In this document: piece by piece, positions 6,840 through 13,082 of the stretch | How the letters are laid out: each line of letters opens with the position of its first letter | Position numbering within the stretch: the first letter of the stretch is position 1 | Source: Actinomycetota bacterium | GTDB lineage: Bacteria > Actinomycetota > Actinomycetes > Nanopelagicales > Nanopelagicaceae | Assembly: GCA_009702205.1 (NCBI GenBank) | Contig: WLIM01000011.1 | Span: 1-13,593 of the forward strand | Length of the DNA stretch: 13,593 nucleotides | Direction: 5' to 3' | The notes under the pieces: generated by a model | Told to the model about the DNA's origin: nothing | The model's database searches: none | The model's input: the letters and a program-made list of their open reading frames with translations, nothing else | Made by a program: the position numbers and the translations under genes

Positions 6840-7384
6840 AATCTGTTCGTGAATTACACGACGAACTAGGCGCAGAACTTCTCTCATTCTCTAATTTGGT
6901 TACTGCTGCTGCTGGCAATCTAGATACTGGCCATGAATTTAGAAGTGAACTTCGCATGATTGACGAGAAGATCAATCAGCTTTCAGATGCGCTCAATGAA
7001 GAAATTCCTATCTCTTCACAAGTTTCAAAAAATATATTTTCAATTCGGATAAGAAGCGCTATCACCGAAATAAATAGCTACATCGATCAGATGCATAACC
7101 GAAATTCAGATATCACTAGCCTAAGGGAGCTTCTCAATTTTCCTAAAAACTTTTTAGAATCAGAGAATTCGCCTAAATTGACTCGGCAAGCGCTAACTAA
7201 AAGAGAACGAGAAATACTTGCTCTGCTACCCAAAGGCGCAACTGCCAAAGCTATGGCTTCTGAACTATTTCTCACAGAAGCAACAATTAAGACGCATCTG
7301 GCTTCGATCTATCGAAAATTTGAAGTCGTAAATAGAACTCAGGCAATTGCAATCGGTTTGGAGAATAAGTTAATTTCCTTTTAG
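6836..7384 (+). CDS. LuxR-type (GerE HTH) transcriptional regulator coupled to the acyl-CoA ligase
   Basis: This 182-residue protein has a LuxR/FixJ-type DNA-binding domain at its C-terminus (about 117-180). It begins LTKREREILALLPKG and continues with the recognition region TEATIKTHLASIYRKF and NRTQAIA. Residues 1-110 are helical and polar and match neither a receiver domain (no phospho-acceptor pattern) nor an autoinducer-binding or PAS domain that I recognise, so the input signal is unknown. The GTG start (6836-6838) overlaps the ligase TGA (6837-6839), so translation is coupled to the acyl-CoA ligase. Control of lipid genes is an inference from this coupling. The 3' end overlaps the convergent mannosyltransferase gene by 15 nt. 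Base and codon use look like its neighbours. Confidence 0.82.
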   Translation: MKSVRELHDELGAELLSFSNLVTAAAGNLDTGHEFRSELRMIDEKINQLSDALNEEIPISSQVSKNIFSIRIRSAITEINSYIDQMHNRNSDITSLRELLNFPKNFLESENSPKLTRQALTKREREILALLPKGATAKAMASELFLTEATIKTHLASIYRKFEVVNRTQAIAIGLENKLISF

Positions 7385-8527
7385 AAGCTCGGAAAATCTA
7401 GCGCCCCACAAATCCCAATTCCAATTAGTCATGGCCCAGTTTCGACCAGTTGCGCCCAACTCTTTAGCTAACTTTGGATCTGACAGTAATTTGATACAGG
7501 CTTTTGCAATTTCACCAATGTTATTTCCATTTACAACTAAACCAGTTTTACCAACTTCAACTGCATCCGGTGCTCCCCCAGAATTTCCAGCTATTACGGG
7601 TAAGCCACATGAACTTGCCTCCAAGTAAACAATTCCAAGCCCTTCAACTTCCAAACCAAATAATCTAGATCGAGATGGCATCACAAAGGCATCTCCTAAT
7701 AAAATATGGTCGGGTAATTCACTATATGCAACTCTTCCAGTCAATTTAACACTTTTGCCTAAATTCAATTTAGCTATCGTTTTCTGCAGATATGCCAATC
7801 TAGGACCACTACCAACTATTAATAATTGCGCGTCTGGTATTGCGCGCAAGATTTCTGGCATTGCAAGTATCAATTTATCCTGCCCTTTGCGATGAACTAA
7901 TCGTCCAACACATACCAAGGTTGGAGAATTGCCTAAATCGTATTTATCCAAAAGAGTCTGTGATTTCGCGCCAGGTGAGAAAAATTCGGTAGATATTCCA
8001 GGTGCAATTTGGACTAGTTCAACTCGATTTCCAACTGACTTAGAAATTGCAGATTTTGTAAATTCTCCCAGATATGTCAGCACATCACTTGAATTTCCGA
8101 TTCGGCGCATTGCTAAATTAAATCCTGGAACCTTAGCCCACCAGACTTCATGTCCATGAGTTAGCCCGATGATTCGCTTTGCGCCAGCTTTGCGAAGTGC
8201 TGGTGCCATTAGCCCAAGCGGCGCAGCAGCGCCAAACCAAACTGTTTCACATCCATATTTTTTCAATACTGCTGCAACTTGCTTACTTACTCGCCGAGTT
8301 GGAAGAAGTATTTTTGTTCTATCTCTAATTATTACTAACCCATATTTCTTGACTAGATCCGCATCAAACTCTGCTGATCCATCTTGCGCCGAGGTGTAGA
8401 TAACGATCGTCGAACCATCTAGTTTTGCCAACAAACCTAGGATAAAAGTTTCGATGCCGCCCGCTCTTGGTCCAAGATCATTTGTAACAAGAAGAACTTT
8501 GCGCTTACTAAATTCGGCGGGCGCCAT
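7370..8527 (-). CDS. pimB: GT4 glycosyltransferase, probably PimB'-type phosphatidylinositol monomannoside mannosyltransferase
   Basis: This 385-residue GT-B enzyme of family GT4 is predicted to transfer mannose from GDP-mannose to phosphatidylinositol monomannoside on the cytoplasmic face of the membrane, an early step in PIM lipid synthesis. Visible motifs are the N-terminal GGIE loop (23-26), THGHE at 123-127, the donor-phosphate site GRLVHRKGQD at 208-217 (R209, K214), and the EX7E pair E295/E303 in EVEGLGIVYLEAS. SGGAPDAV follows at 316-323. These strings match PimB' closely, and gene order (NlpC/P60, PimB', FadD15) matches M. tuberculosis. The ATG at 8527 lies inside the 3' end of the NlpC/P60 gene (20-nt overlap) without an obvious ribosome binding site, so it probably depends on translation of that gene. 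A different mannosyl acceptor remains possible. Confidence 0.85.
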   Translation of the reverse strand: MAPAEFSKRKVLLVTNDLGPRAGGIETFILGLLAKLDGSTIVIYTSAQDGSAEFDADLVKKYGLVIIRDRTKILLPTRRVSKQVAAVLKKYGCETVWFGAAAPLGLMAPALRKAGAKRIIGLTHGHEVWWAKVPGFNLAMRRIGNSSDVLTYLGEFTKSAISKSVGNRVELVQIAPGISTEFFSPGAKSQTLLDKYDLGNSPTLVCVGRLVHRKGQDKLILAMPEILRAIPDAQLLIVGSGPRLAYLQKTIAKLNLGKSVKLTGRVAYSELPDHILLGDAFVMPSRSRLFGLEVEGLGIVYLEASSCGLPVIAGNSGGAPDAVEVGKTGLVVNGNNIGEIAKACIKLLSDPKLAKELGATGRNWAMTNWNWDLWGARFSELLKGN

Positions 8528-9527
8528 AAAAACTTAAAGAACCAAAGTTTGGAGTGAATTTCATAATTTTTACTCGAGAGCCAGGTCGTGGCGCATTAAC
8601 CATCCGCCCCTTGCTTATGTAAATTCCTACATGCGAGATATAGCGATTGCGACCGAAGAAGACTAAATCCCCTGGCTTAAGTTGATTTAGCGCTACGCGT
8701 TTTCCATATCGTGATTGAGCTGCCGCTGAGTGTGGAAGTGAGACTCCAGCAGTACCAAAAGCTCGCATGGTCAATCCACTGCAATCCCAAAGAGTTGGAC
8801 CGGCGGCGCCGTAAACATATCGATCACCAATTTGTTTAATCGAAAAGCGAAGAGCGATGGAACCTCGCCCGGAACCTAAATTGTATTTTGCAGCTTCTGC
8901 CAAGGATTTCTTCTGATCTGCATTTTCTGCTTGATCGTTTAGTCTGGCTAGGCGTTCGCGCTCGGCCTTTGAGAGTGAATTCAAAAGTTTTTCCGCTGAT
9001 GCCAACTTATCTTTTACAGCCTTTTCTTGGGCTAAGTATCTAGCCTGTGCTCGTTTAGCAAGAGTTAGTTTGTCATTAACAGTTAACGAAGTCGCTGTCA
9101 GGCGTTGTTTGGCGACGCTATATTGTTTTAATTGAAGCGATTGTTTTCTAGTTACGGATTCGAGTGATCCTGCTGCCGCGAGAAATAACTTTGGATCAGA
9201 TGAAAAAAGAAGTTCAAGACTCTGACTCATAGCGCCATTCTTATATTGCTCATTTGCAATTGCACCAAGAGAGTTTTTGAATTTCGCAACTGTTGCAGCA
9301 TCAGCAGCTGCTTGTCTCTGAACTGATTCGAGTTTGCGGGTCAGAGATTTATATTCGACTTTTGCTTGTTGGGCTGCTTCACCAGCAGCTGCAGCTTGTT
9401 CTTGAAGAATTCGCACCTTGGTTCGGACATCATTTAGTGATGGCGCAGCGCTTGCAGAAGAAATTGGGAGAAGTGAAATAGCTAAAAGAGCGCTAAGTAA
9501 CTGCGCAATGTATTTTGCTAACTTCAT
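8508..9527 (-). CDS. Secreted NlpC/P60 peptidoglycan endopeptidase with coiled-coil N-terminus
   Basis: This 339-residue exported cell-wall hydrolase is predicted to cut peptide stems of peptidoglycan. A signal peptide (KLAK start, hydrophobic 8-22, cleavage after SSASA near 27) is followed by a long alanine-, lysine- and glutamine-rich coiled coil (about 30-215). This is the usual regulatory or substrate-presenting module of RipA-like proteins. The C-terminal NlpC/P60 domain (about 222-339) has catalytic C249 in WDCSG and H299 in SHVGIYI. The third polar residue is probably N311 in VNAPRPG, where histidine is more common. The ATG at 9527 has TACCCT 6 nt upstream. It precedes and overlaps the pimB-like gene as an operon and corresponds in position to Rv2190c (from memory). 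Confidence 0.9.
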   Translation of the reverse strand: MKLAKYIAQLLSALLAISLLPISSASAAPSLNDVRTKVRILQEQAAAAGEAAQQAKVEYKSLTRKLESVQRQAAADAATVAKFKNSLGAIANEQYKNGAMSQSLELLFSSDPKLFLAAAGSLESVTRKQSLQLKQYSVAKQRLTATSLTVNDKLTLAKRAQARYLAQEKAVKDKLASAEKLLNSLSKAERERLARLNDQAENADQKKSLAEAAKYNLGSGRGSIALRFSIKQIGDRYVYGAAGPTLWDCSGLTMRAFGTAGVSLPHSAAAQSRYGKRVALNQLKPGDLVFFGRNRYISHVGIYISKGRMVNAPRPGSRVKIMKFTPNFGSLSFYGARRI

Positions 9528-9533
9528 CGGGTA

Positions 9534-9539
9534 AGGGTA
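9534..9539 (-). promoter_or_regulatory. -10 element of the NlpC/P60-pimB operon (leaderless)
   Basis: On the minus strand this reads TACCCT, 6 nt before ATG 9527. It sits in a TTACCC tandem repeat (TTACCCTTACCC), which could also bind a regulator. Confidence 0.5.
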
Positions 9540-9582
9540 ACCAGTGGCTAGCTATGAGTTCAAATAGCAGCCTGATTTACGC

Positions 9583-9759
9583 CTATTTTGCATATCGAAG
9601 TGGTGGAATTAATCCCTTCTCAGAAAGAACAGATATTGCGCTGATTTGATTCTTAGATATTTCACTTGATGGTGCATCAGTGATATTTAATAGAACTGTT
9701 ACAACGCAATCACTACAAGAGATCTCGCGCATGGTGCAGGTTTGGCAATTAATCATCAT
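9583..9759 (-). CDS. Small conserved four-cysteine protein of unknown function
   Basis: This protein of 58 residues is called from ATG 9759, which is followed immediately by a second ATG; a longer frame opens at 9801. The shorter start is preferred because TATCAT lies 7 nt upstream of it and the extra N-terminus has no support. Residues give CQTC, then CSDC after six intervening residues, followed by a hydrophobic strand (VVTVLLNI), an acidic stretch and the C-terminus VLSEKGLIPPLRYA. I recall a similar short protein with CxxC, CxDC, VVT-LL and GLIPPLR beside NlpC/P60 genes in other Actinobacteria. Four closely spaced cysteines suggest a structural zinc or redox site. It lies 55 bases before the NlpC/P60 gene on the same strand and is divergent from the RibD-like gene. 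Confidence 0.7.
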   Translation of the reverse strand: MMINCQTCTMREISCSDCVVTVLLNITDAPSSEISKNQISAISVLSEKGLIPPLRYAK

Positions 9760-9766
9760 GTCTAAA

Positions 9767-9772
9767 ATGATA
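9767..9772 (-). promoter_or_regulatory. -10 element of the four-cysteine protein gene (leaderless)
   Basis: On the minus strand this reads TATCAT, 7 nt before ATG 9759. It is a good match to TATAAT. It occupies the -35 position of the divergent RibD-like promoter. Confidence 0.6.
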
Positions 9773-9789
9773 AATCTCGCCACTGACAC

Positions 9790-9795
9790 TACGGT
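9790..9795 (+). promoter_or_regulatory. -10 element of the RibD-like gene (leaderless)
   Basis: TACGGT lies 6 nt before GTG 9802. ATGATA at 9767-9772, 17 bp upstream, matches TTGACA at four of six positions and could be its -35. The same hexamer is the -10 of the minus-strand gene. Confidence 0.55.
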
Positions 9796-9801
9796 TCGCA
9801 T

Positions 9802-10302
9802 GTGGGAACAATGGCTAATTTTGTAATGGGCGAGGATGGCAGCACCAGTTTTGGTGGCAACTCAAAGGCCCTGAGCTCGAACCTTGATCGCTCGCGCTTT
9901 CACGAAATACGTGCACGAGCATCGGCAATATTGATCGGTGGCCAGACGGCCAGAACCGAGCCCTATCAAGCGACTCCGGTCCCGCTAATAATTATTTCAA
10001 AGTCTGGAGATATCCCGGACTCTGTTCGAGCAAATCCAAAGTCCTTGATTTGGGACCTTGACCCAATCGCAGCCCTGGCTAAAGCTAAGGAAGAGTTTGG
10101 CGAAAATATTCTCGTCGAAGCTGGCGCCAAGTTATTAAGAGAGTATCTGTTAGCCAATTTGATTGACGAGCTTTACCTAACTATTAGCCAGAAGTCTGGT
10201 GGCGAGAGTGTCTATGACTTGAATTCATTAACTCGAAATTTCATAATTGAATCAAGTGAAAAAATTGAGACGGATACCTTTTTGAAGTTGGTCCGAAACT
10301 AA
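9802..10302 (+). CDS. RibD C-terminal-domain (dihydrofolate-reductase-like) NADPH reductase
   Basis: This 166-residue protein matches the reductase domain of RibD, which uses NADPH to reduce 5-amino-6-ribosylaminouracil phosphate in riboflavin synthesis. It lacks the deaminase domain of full RibD. Visible family features are NFVMGEDG near the start (residues 6-13), the cofactor-binding ILIGGQTARTEPY at 43-55, and LVEAGAKLLREYL with IDELYLTI at 104-128, equivalent to the LEGGP and DEL blocks. It is shorter than the about 220-residue standalone family members, mainly in the middle. Stand-alone members include flavin-related and diverse reductases, so the substrate is uncertain. GTG 9802 is preferred over ATG 9811 because of the 6-nt spacing from TACGGT. 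No other riboflavin gene is present here. The stop overlaps the EamA gene by 4 nt. Confidence 0.78.
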   Translation: MGTMANFVMGEDGSTSFGGNSKALSSNLDRSRFHEIRARASAILIGGQTARTEPYQATPVPLIIISKSGDIPDSVRANPKSLIWDLDPIAALAKAKEEFGENILVEAGAKLLREYLLANLIDELYLTISQKSGGESVYDLNSLTRNFIIESSEKIETDTFLKLVRN

Positions 10303-11138
10303 CCAATAGAAATAAGGGATACGCCAGTTACTGCTAAGAATATTCCAAGATATTGAATTCGATGTAACCGTTCATGCAGAAACTTAAATGCTAGAAGAGC
10401 GGTAACGATTGGAAAGAGTGAACCGAATACCATAGCAACCGAGATTAGACCCTTAGTTGTTGCAACACCTAGGAAAAGATTTGCTGCAAAATCTGTGGAA
10501 CCTATAACTAGCAAAATAAATAGATTTGATTTAGTAAATCCACCCACACTGCGATATCTAAGTGCAAGCAAAATACAGAATCCAACAGATATAACTCGCA
10601 TCGCAGTCATTGTCATAAGTGAACTTGTTTTAGATCCTTGCGCCATGAATGCGAGTGCAATTCCGAAACCAAAGGCAGCACCTAGCCCATATAAGAGTGG
10701 TTTTATAGGCAGGCCTTTAACAATGTCAGGACCAGAAGCGCAAAATGCTCCAAAAACTGCAACGACCATTCCACCTATTTGTATTGATGTTGGGCGTTCG
10801 CCTGATAGAAATGCAAAGGAAAGTGGAATAACCGCACTCAATGTGCTGATTGGTGAAACAACACCCATCCGACCAGTTGAAAGTCCGGAGTAGAAAGAAA
10901 CTAAACCTAGAAATCCTGCAATGCCTGCACCAACTGCGGGAAGAAAATATCCGTCCCACTTCAAGTTTGGTGCAATAAAGGAACCACTCACTAAGACAAG
11001 AAAAGCGCCGACTAAAAGTCCAAAAGCTTGCGATGCCCCTGTAACTGCAATTGGTTTAAATTTCTTGGATAGATTTCCGGCTAAATAGTCAGCACTGCCC
11101 CAGAGAAAACTAGAAAACAGAGCAAGTAGCGAGGCCAT
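10299..11138 (-). CDS. EamA/DMT-superfamily permease
   Basis: This 279-residue membrane protein has about ten hydrophobic helices in two similar halves (about 1-135 and 148-279), as expected for drug/metabolite transporter proteins with two EamA repeats. Each half ends in a typical segment: the first with GERPTSIQIGGMVVAVFGAF (113-132), the second with HERLHRIQYLGIFLAVTGV (255-273). These probably export or import a small metabolite; substrate cannot be inferred. The ATG at 11138 has TAACCT 6 nt upstream. It is convergent with the RibD-like gene and divergent from DUF3000, with 80 bases between start codons. No operon partner is present. Confidence 0.88.
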   Translation of the reverse strand: MASLLALFSSFLWGSADYLAGNLSKKFKPIAVTGASQAFGLLVGAFLVLVSGSFIAPNLKWDGYFLPAVGAGIAGFLGLVSFYSGLSTGRMGVVSPISTLSAVIPLSFAFLSGERPTSIQIGGMVVAVFGAFCASGPDIVKGLPIKPLLYGLGAAFGFGIALAFMAQGSKTSSLMTMTAMRVISVGFCILLALRYRSVGGFTKSNLFILLVIGSTDFAANLFLGVATTKGLISVAMVFGSLFPIVTALLAFKFLHERLHRIQYLGIFLAVTGVSLISIG

Positions 11139-11144
11139 TGGGAG

Positions 11145-11150
11145 AGGTTA
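11145..11150 (-). promoter_or_regulatory. -10 element of the EamA permease gene (leaderless)
   Basis: On the minus strand this reads TAACCT, 6 nt before ATG 11138. An overlapping TGTATTAA offers an alternative, slightly upstream hexamer. Confidence 0.5.
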
Positions 11151-11206
11151 ATACAACCCACACGATTTCTCGCTCGCGCCTTCATCTTTATCGAACTTTT
11201 ACGCCT

Positions 11207-11212
11207 TACCAT
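11207..11212 (+). promoter_or_regulatory. -10 element of the DUF3000-RNase D operon (leaderless)
   Basis: TACCAT lies 6 nt before ATG 11219. This spacing is the main argument for the 11219 start over the in-frame ATG at 11138. Confidence 0.6.
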
Positions 11213-11218
11213 TTTCAC

Positions 11219-11758
11219 ATGAGCGTTCGGTTTGAAGATATTGTCACGCAAATCCGTGCCATTAAACCTCGCGTTGAAATTTTGTTAGAAGAAGTTCCAG
11301 CGCCTCAAAAACTCGCACCTTTTGCGCTAGCTATGACTGCAGATGTTTTAGAAGATGCAGCAACTGGCAGGTTTGTTTTACTACACGATCCAGATGGCCA
11401 AGAAGGCTGGTCTGGTAATTATCGATGCGTAACTTTTGTTCGTGCTGCTATCGACAATGAAATGGCCGCTGATCCAATGTTGTGCAATATCGGATGGACC
11501 TGGCTTATGGAATCGCTTAAGAAGAATGGTTGTGATTTCACCGCGCCAAGTGGAACTGTTACAAAAGTTGCTAGCGCTTCATTTGGAACACTTGAAAATT
11601 TAGATGAGGACAGCGAACTAGAAGTTCGTGCATCTTGGACTCCGACATCAGGTGAAAATATTGCAAGCCATGTAAAAGCTTGGGTTGAACTTTTAGAGAT
11701 GTCAGCAGGGCTTGCACCGATTCCAGATGGTGTTACCCAGCTAAGTCGCAGTAGATAA
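11219..11758 (+). CDS. DUF3000-family protein
   Basis: This 179-residue protein matches the Actinobacterial DUF3000 family. Conserved blocks I recognise are LEEVPAPQKLAPFA near the N-terminus, GRFVLLHDPDGQEGW in the first third, DPMLCNIGWTWLMESL in the middle, SGTVTKVASASFG, LEVRASWTP and the C-terminal AGLAPIPDGV. Its biochemical function is unknown; no catalytic motif or membrane segment is visible, so it is probably cytoplasmic. The frame is open from 11138, but ATG 11219 starts the conserved region and has TACCAT 6 nt upstream. Its TAA shares a base with the ATG of the RNase D gene (TAATG), so the pair is translationally coupled. The same adjacency occurs in M. tuberculosis (Rv2680-Rv2681, from memory), suggesting a role linked to RNA processing. 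Confidence 0.88.
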   Translation: MSVRFEDIVTQIRAIKPRVEILLEEVPAPQKLAPFALAMTADVLEDAATGRFVLLHDPDGQEGWSGNYRCVTFVRAAIDNEMAADPMLCNIGWTWLMESLKKNGCDFTAPSGTVTKVASASFGTLENLDEDSELEVRASWTPTSGENIASHVKAWVELLEMSAGLAPIPDGVTQLSRSR

Positions 11759-13029
11759 TGGCGCAACCACTTCTTGCACCAGCTGGTGGCGTTCCAGATT
11801 TAATTGAAAGTTCCGATGCGCTCGGAGAAGTACTCGAACAATTAAAGGCTGGCAGCGGGCCAATTGCAATTGATGCCGAACGCGCCTCTGGATATAAGTA
11901 TTCATCTCGCGCATATTTGATTCAGATTAAGCGAAATGGTGGCGGTCTTCATCTAATAGATCCAATAGCAGTTGGTGAAAGTCCATATTGGAATGAGATG
12001 AGTGAAACTTTTGCTGATGAAGAATGGATTATTCACGCTTCGACTCAAGATCTTGCCTGTTTGCGTGAAGTTGGAATCAATCCCAAAATTATTTTTGATA
12101 CTGAACTCGGTGGTCGAATCGCCGGTTGCGAGCGCGTTGGCCTTGGCCCACTTACCGAACAACTCCTTGATGTAACTCTTGCTAAAGAACACAGTGCTGT
12201 TGATTGGTCCCTGCGTCCCTTGCGGCCAGAATGGCTAAATTACGCGGCCCTGGATGTGGAACTTTTAGTTGAACTCCGTGATGAAATTGAAAAACTTTTA
12301 ATTGCGAGTGGGAAATTAGAATGGGCCAAAGCTGACTTCGCTGCAATCCTAAAAGCTCCACCCCCTCCTCCAAGAAAAGATCCTTGGCGAAGAACTTCGG
12401 GAATACACAAGATTAGAGATCTGGGCGCTCTCGCAATAATCCGCGCCCTTTGGGCGGCGCGAAATGAATTTGCGAAAGAGATCGATCTTGCACCTGGGCG
12501 AGTGTTTAATGACGAAACTTTGGTTTTAATCGCAACTAAACCTCCTAAAGGTTTTGGAGATTTTAAGAAGGCGCTCCTGCGTCGAACGAGATTGACAACC
12601 ATGCCATTTGAGAATTGGTTCGAAATTTTCGAAGCTGCACAAAAATTAGAGGGCGAAGAACTACCTAAATTGCGATTGCCATCTGAAGGGCTACCGCCAC
12701 CAAAGATGTGGCAGTCTAAAAATCCTCATGGGTATGCCCGTCTTACGCATGCTCGCGCAGCTGTTCTTGAAGCTTGCGATCTATATGCGATGCCAGCTGA
12801 AAACTTAATCTCTCCGGAAGCTATCCGTCGAGTCTGTTGGCCAAACCCACCACTGGAGTTAGAAGATCGCTTGAAATTCGTAAAGAGCGAGCTCGCCCAA
12901 TTCGGGGCTCGGGATTGGCAGATTGAGCTTATTTCCGAGCCAATAGCAGCCATTTTGGGCGAAATTGAGCCACTTGTGACCGAGGCTCTGCAATCTGAGG
13001 TGGATACACCTACCGTAGAAAGTGATTAA
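11758..13029 (+). CDS. Ribonuclease D-like 3'-5' exoribonuclease with HRDC domain
   Basis: This 423-residue DEDD-family exonuclease is predicted to trim the 3' ends of tRNA and other RNAs. The exonuclease domain (about 14-185) shows D39 and E41 in IAIDAER, the second acidic site D98 in HASTQD, and Y162 with D166 in YAALD (the DEDDy subtype). These are all four metal-binding acids and the tyrosine. A proline-rich linker at 201-205 leads to an HRDC domain (about 213-290; GIHKIRDLGALAIIRALW and onwards), which binds nucleic acid. A further C-terminal region (about 300-415) is typical of Actinobacterial versions. The start is ATG 11758, coupled to DUF3000 through TAATG. No helicase domain is present, so this is RNase D and not RecQ or WRN. 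Confidence 0.92.
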   Translation: MAQPLLAPAGGVPDLIESSDALGEVLEQLKAGSGPIAIDAERASGYKYSSRAYLIQIKRNGGGLHLIDPIAVGESPYWNEMSETFADEEWIIHASTQDLACLREVGINPKIIFDTELGGRIAGCERVGLGPLTEQLLDVTLAKEHSAVDWSLRPLRPEWLNYAALDVELLVELRDEIEKLLIASGKLEWAKADFAAILKAPPPPPRKDPWRRTSGIHKIRDLGALAIIRALWAARNEFAKEIDLAPGRVFNDETLVLIATKPPKGFGDFKKALLRRTRLTTMPFENWFEIFEAAQKLEGEELPKLRLPSEGLPPPKMWQSKNPHGYARLTHARAAVLEACDLYAMPAENLISPEAIRRVCWPNPPLELEDRLKFVKSELAQFGARDWQIELISEPIAAILGEIEPLVTEALQSEVDTPTVESD

Positions 13030-13032
13030 TTA

Positions 13033-13050
13033 CGCAACATTTGAGTTGCG
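13033..13050 (+). repeat. Inverted repeat in the RNase D-iron permease gap
   Basis: CGCAAC (13033-13038) pairs with GTTGCG (13045-13050) around a 6-nt loop. It is not followed by a T-run, so it is a weak terminator at best. The right arm overlaps TTGCGA (13046-13051), a possible -35 box 18 bp before TAGGCT, so the dyad could equally be an operator for the iron permease gene. Confidence 0.35.
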
Positions 13051-13069
13051 AAAATCCCCGTCTCGGTTT

Positions 13070-13075
13070 TAGGCT
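13070..13075 (+). promoter_or_regulatory. -10 element of the FTR1-type iron permease gene (leaderless)
   Basis: TAGGCT lies 7 nt before ATG 13083, identical in hexamer and spacing to the lysE promoter. TTGCGA at 13046-13051 is a plausible -35 (18-bp spacer). Confidence 0.6.
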
Positions 13076-13082
13076 TCTACAC

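Noticed and set aside
9760..9801. Longer N-terminus (14 residues) for the four-cysteine protein starting at 9801
   Set aside because: It covers the divergent promoter region; ATG 9759 has a well-placed TATCAT and precedes the conserved cysteines.
10495..10893. 132-codon plus-strand open frame antisense to the EamA gene
   Set aside because: No recognisable domain and no promoter-like spacing; the opposite strand encodes an intact permease.
11138..11218. Longer N-terminus (27 residues) for the DUF3000 protein starting at ATG 11138
   Set aside because: The extension is unlike the family, would overlap the EamA start codon, and the internal ATG 11219 has TACCAT at 6 nt.
12240..12602. 120-codon minus-strand open frame inside the RNase D gene
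   Set aside because: Serine/arginine-rich shadow translation across the HRDC-coding region; no start context.
13061..13082. Possible IdeR/DtxR iron box upstream of the iron permease (TTTTAGGCTTC)
   Set aside because: Only a half-site resemblance without the palindromic second half; the TAGGCT part is better explained as the -10 element.
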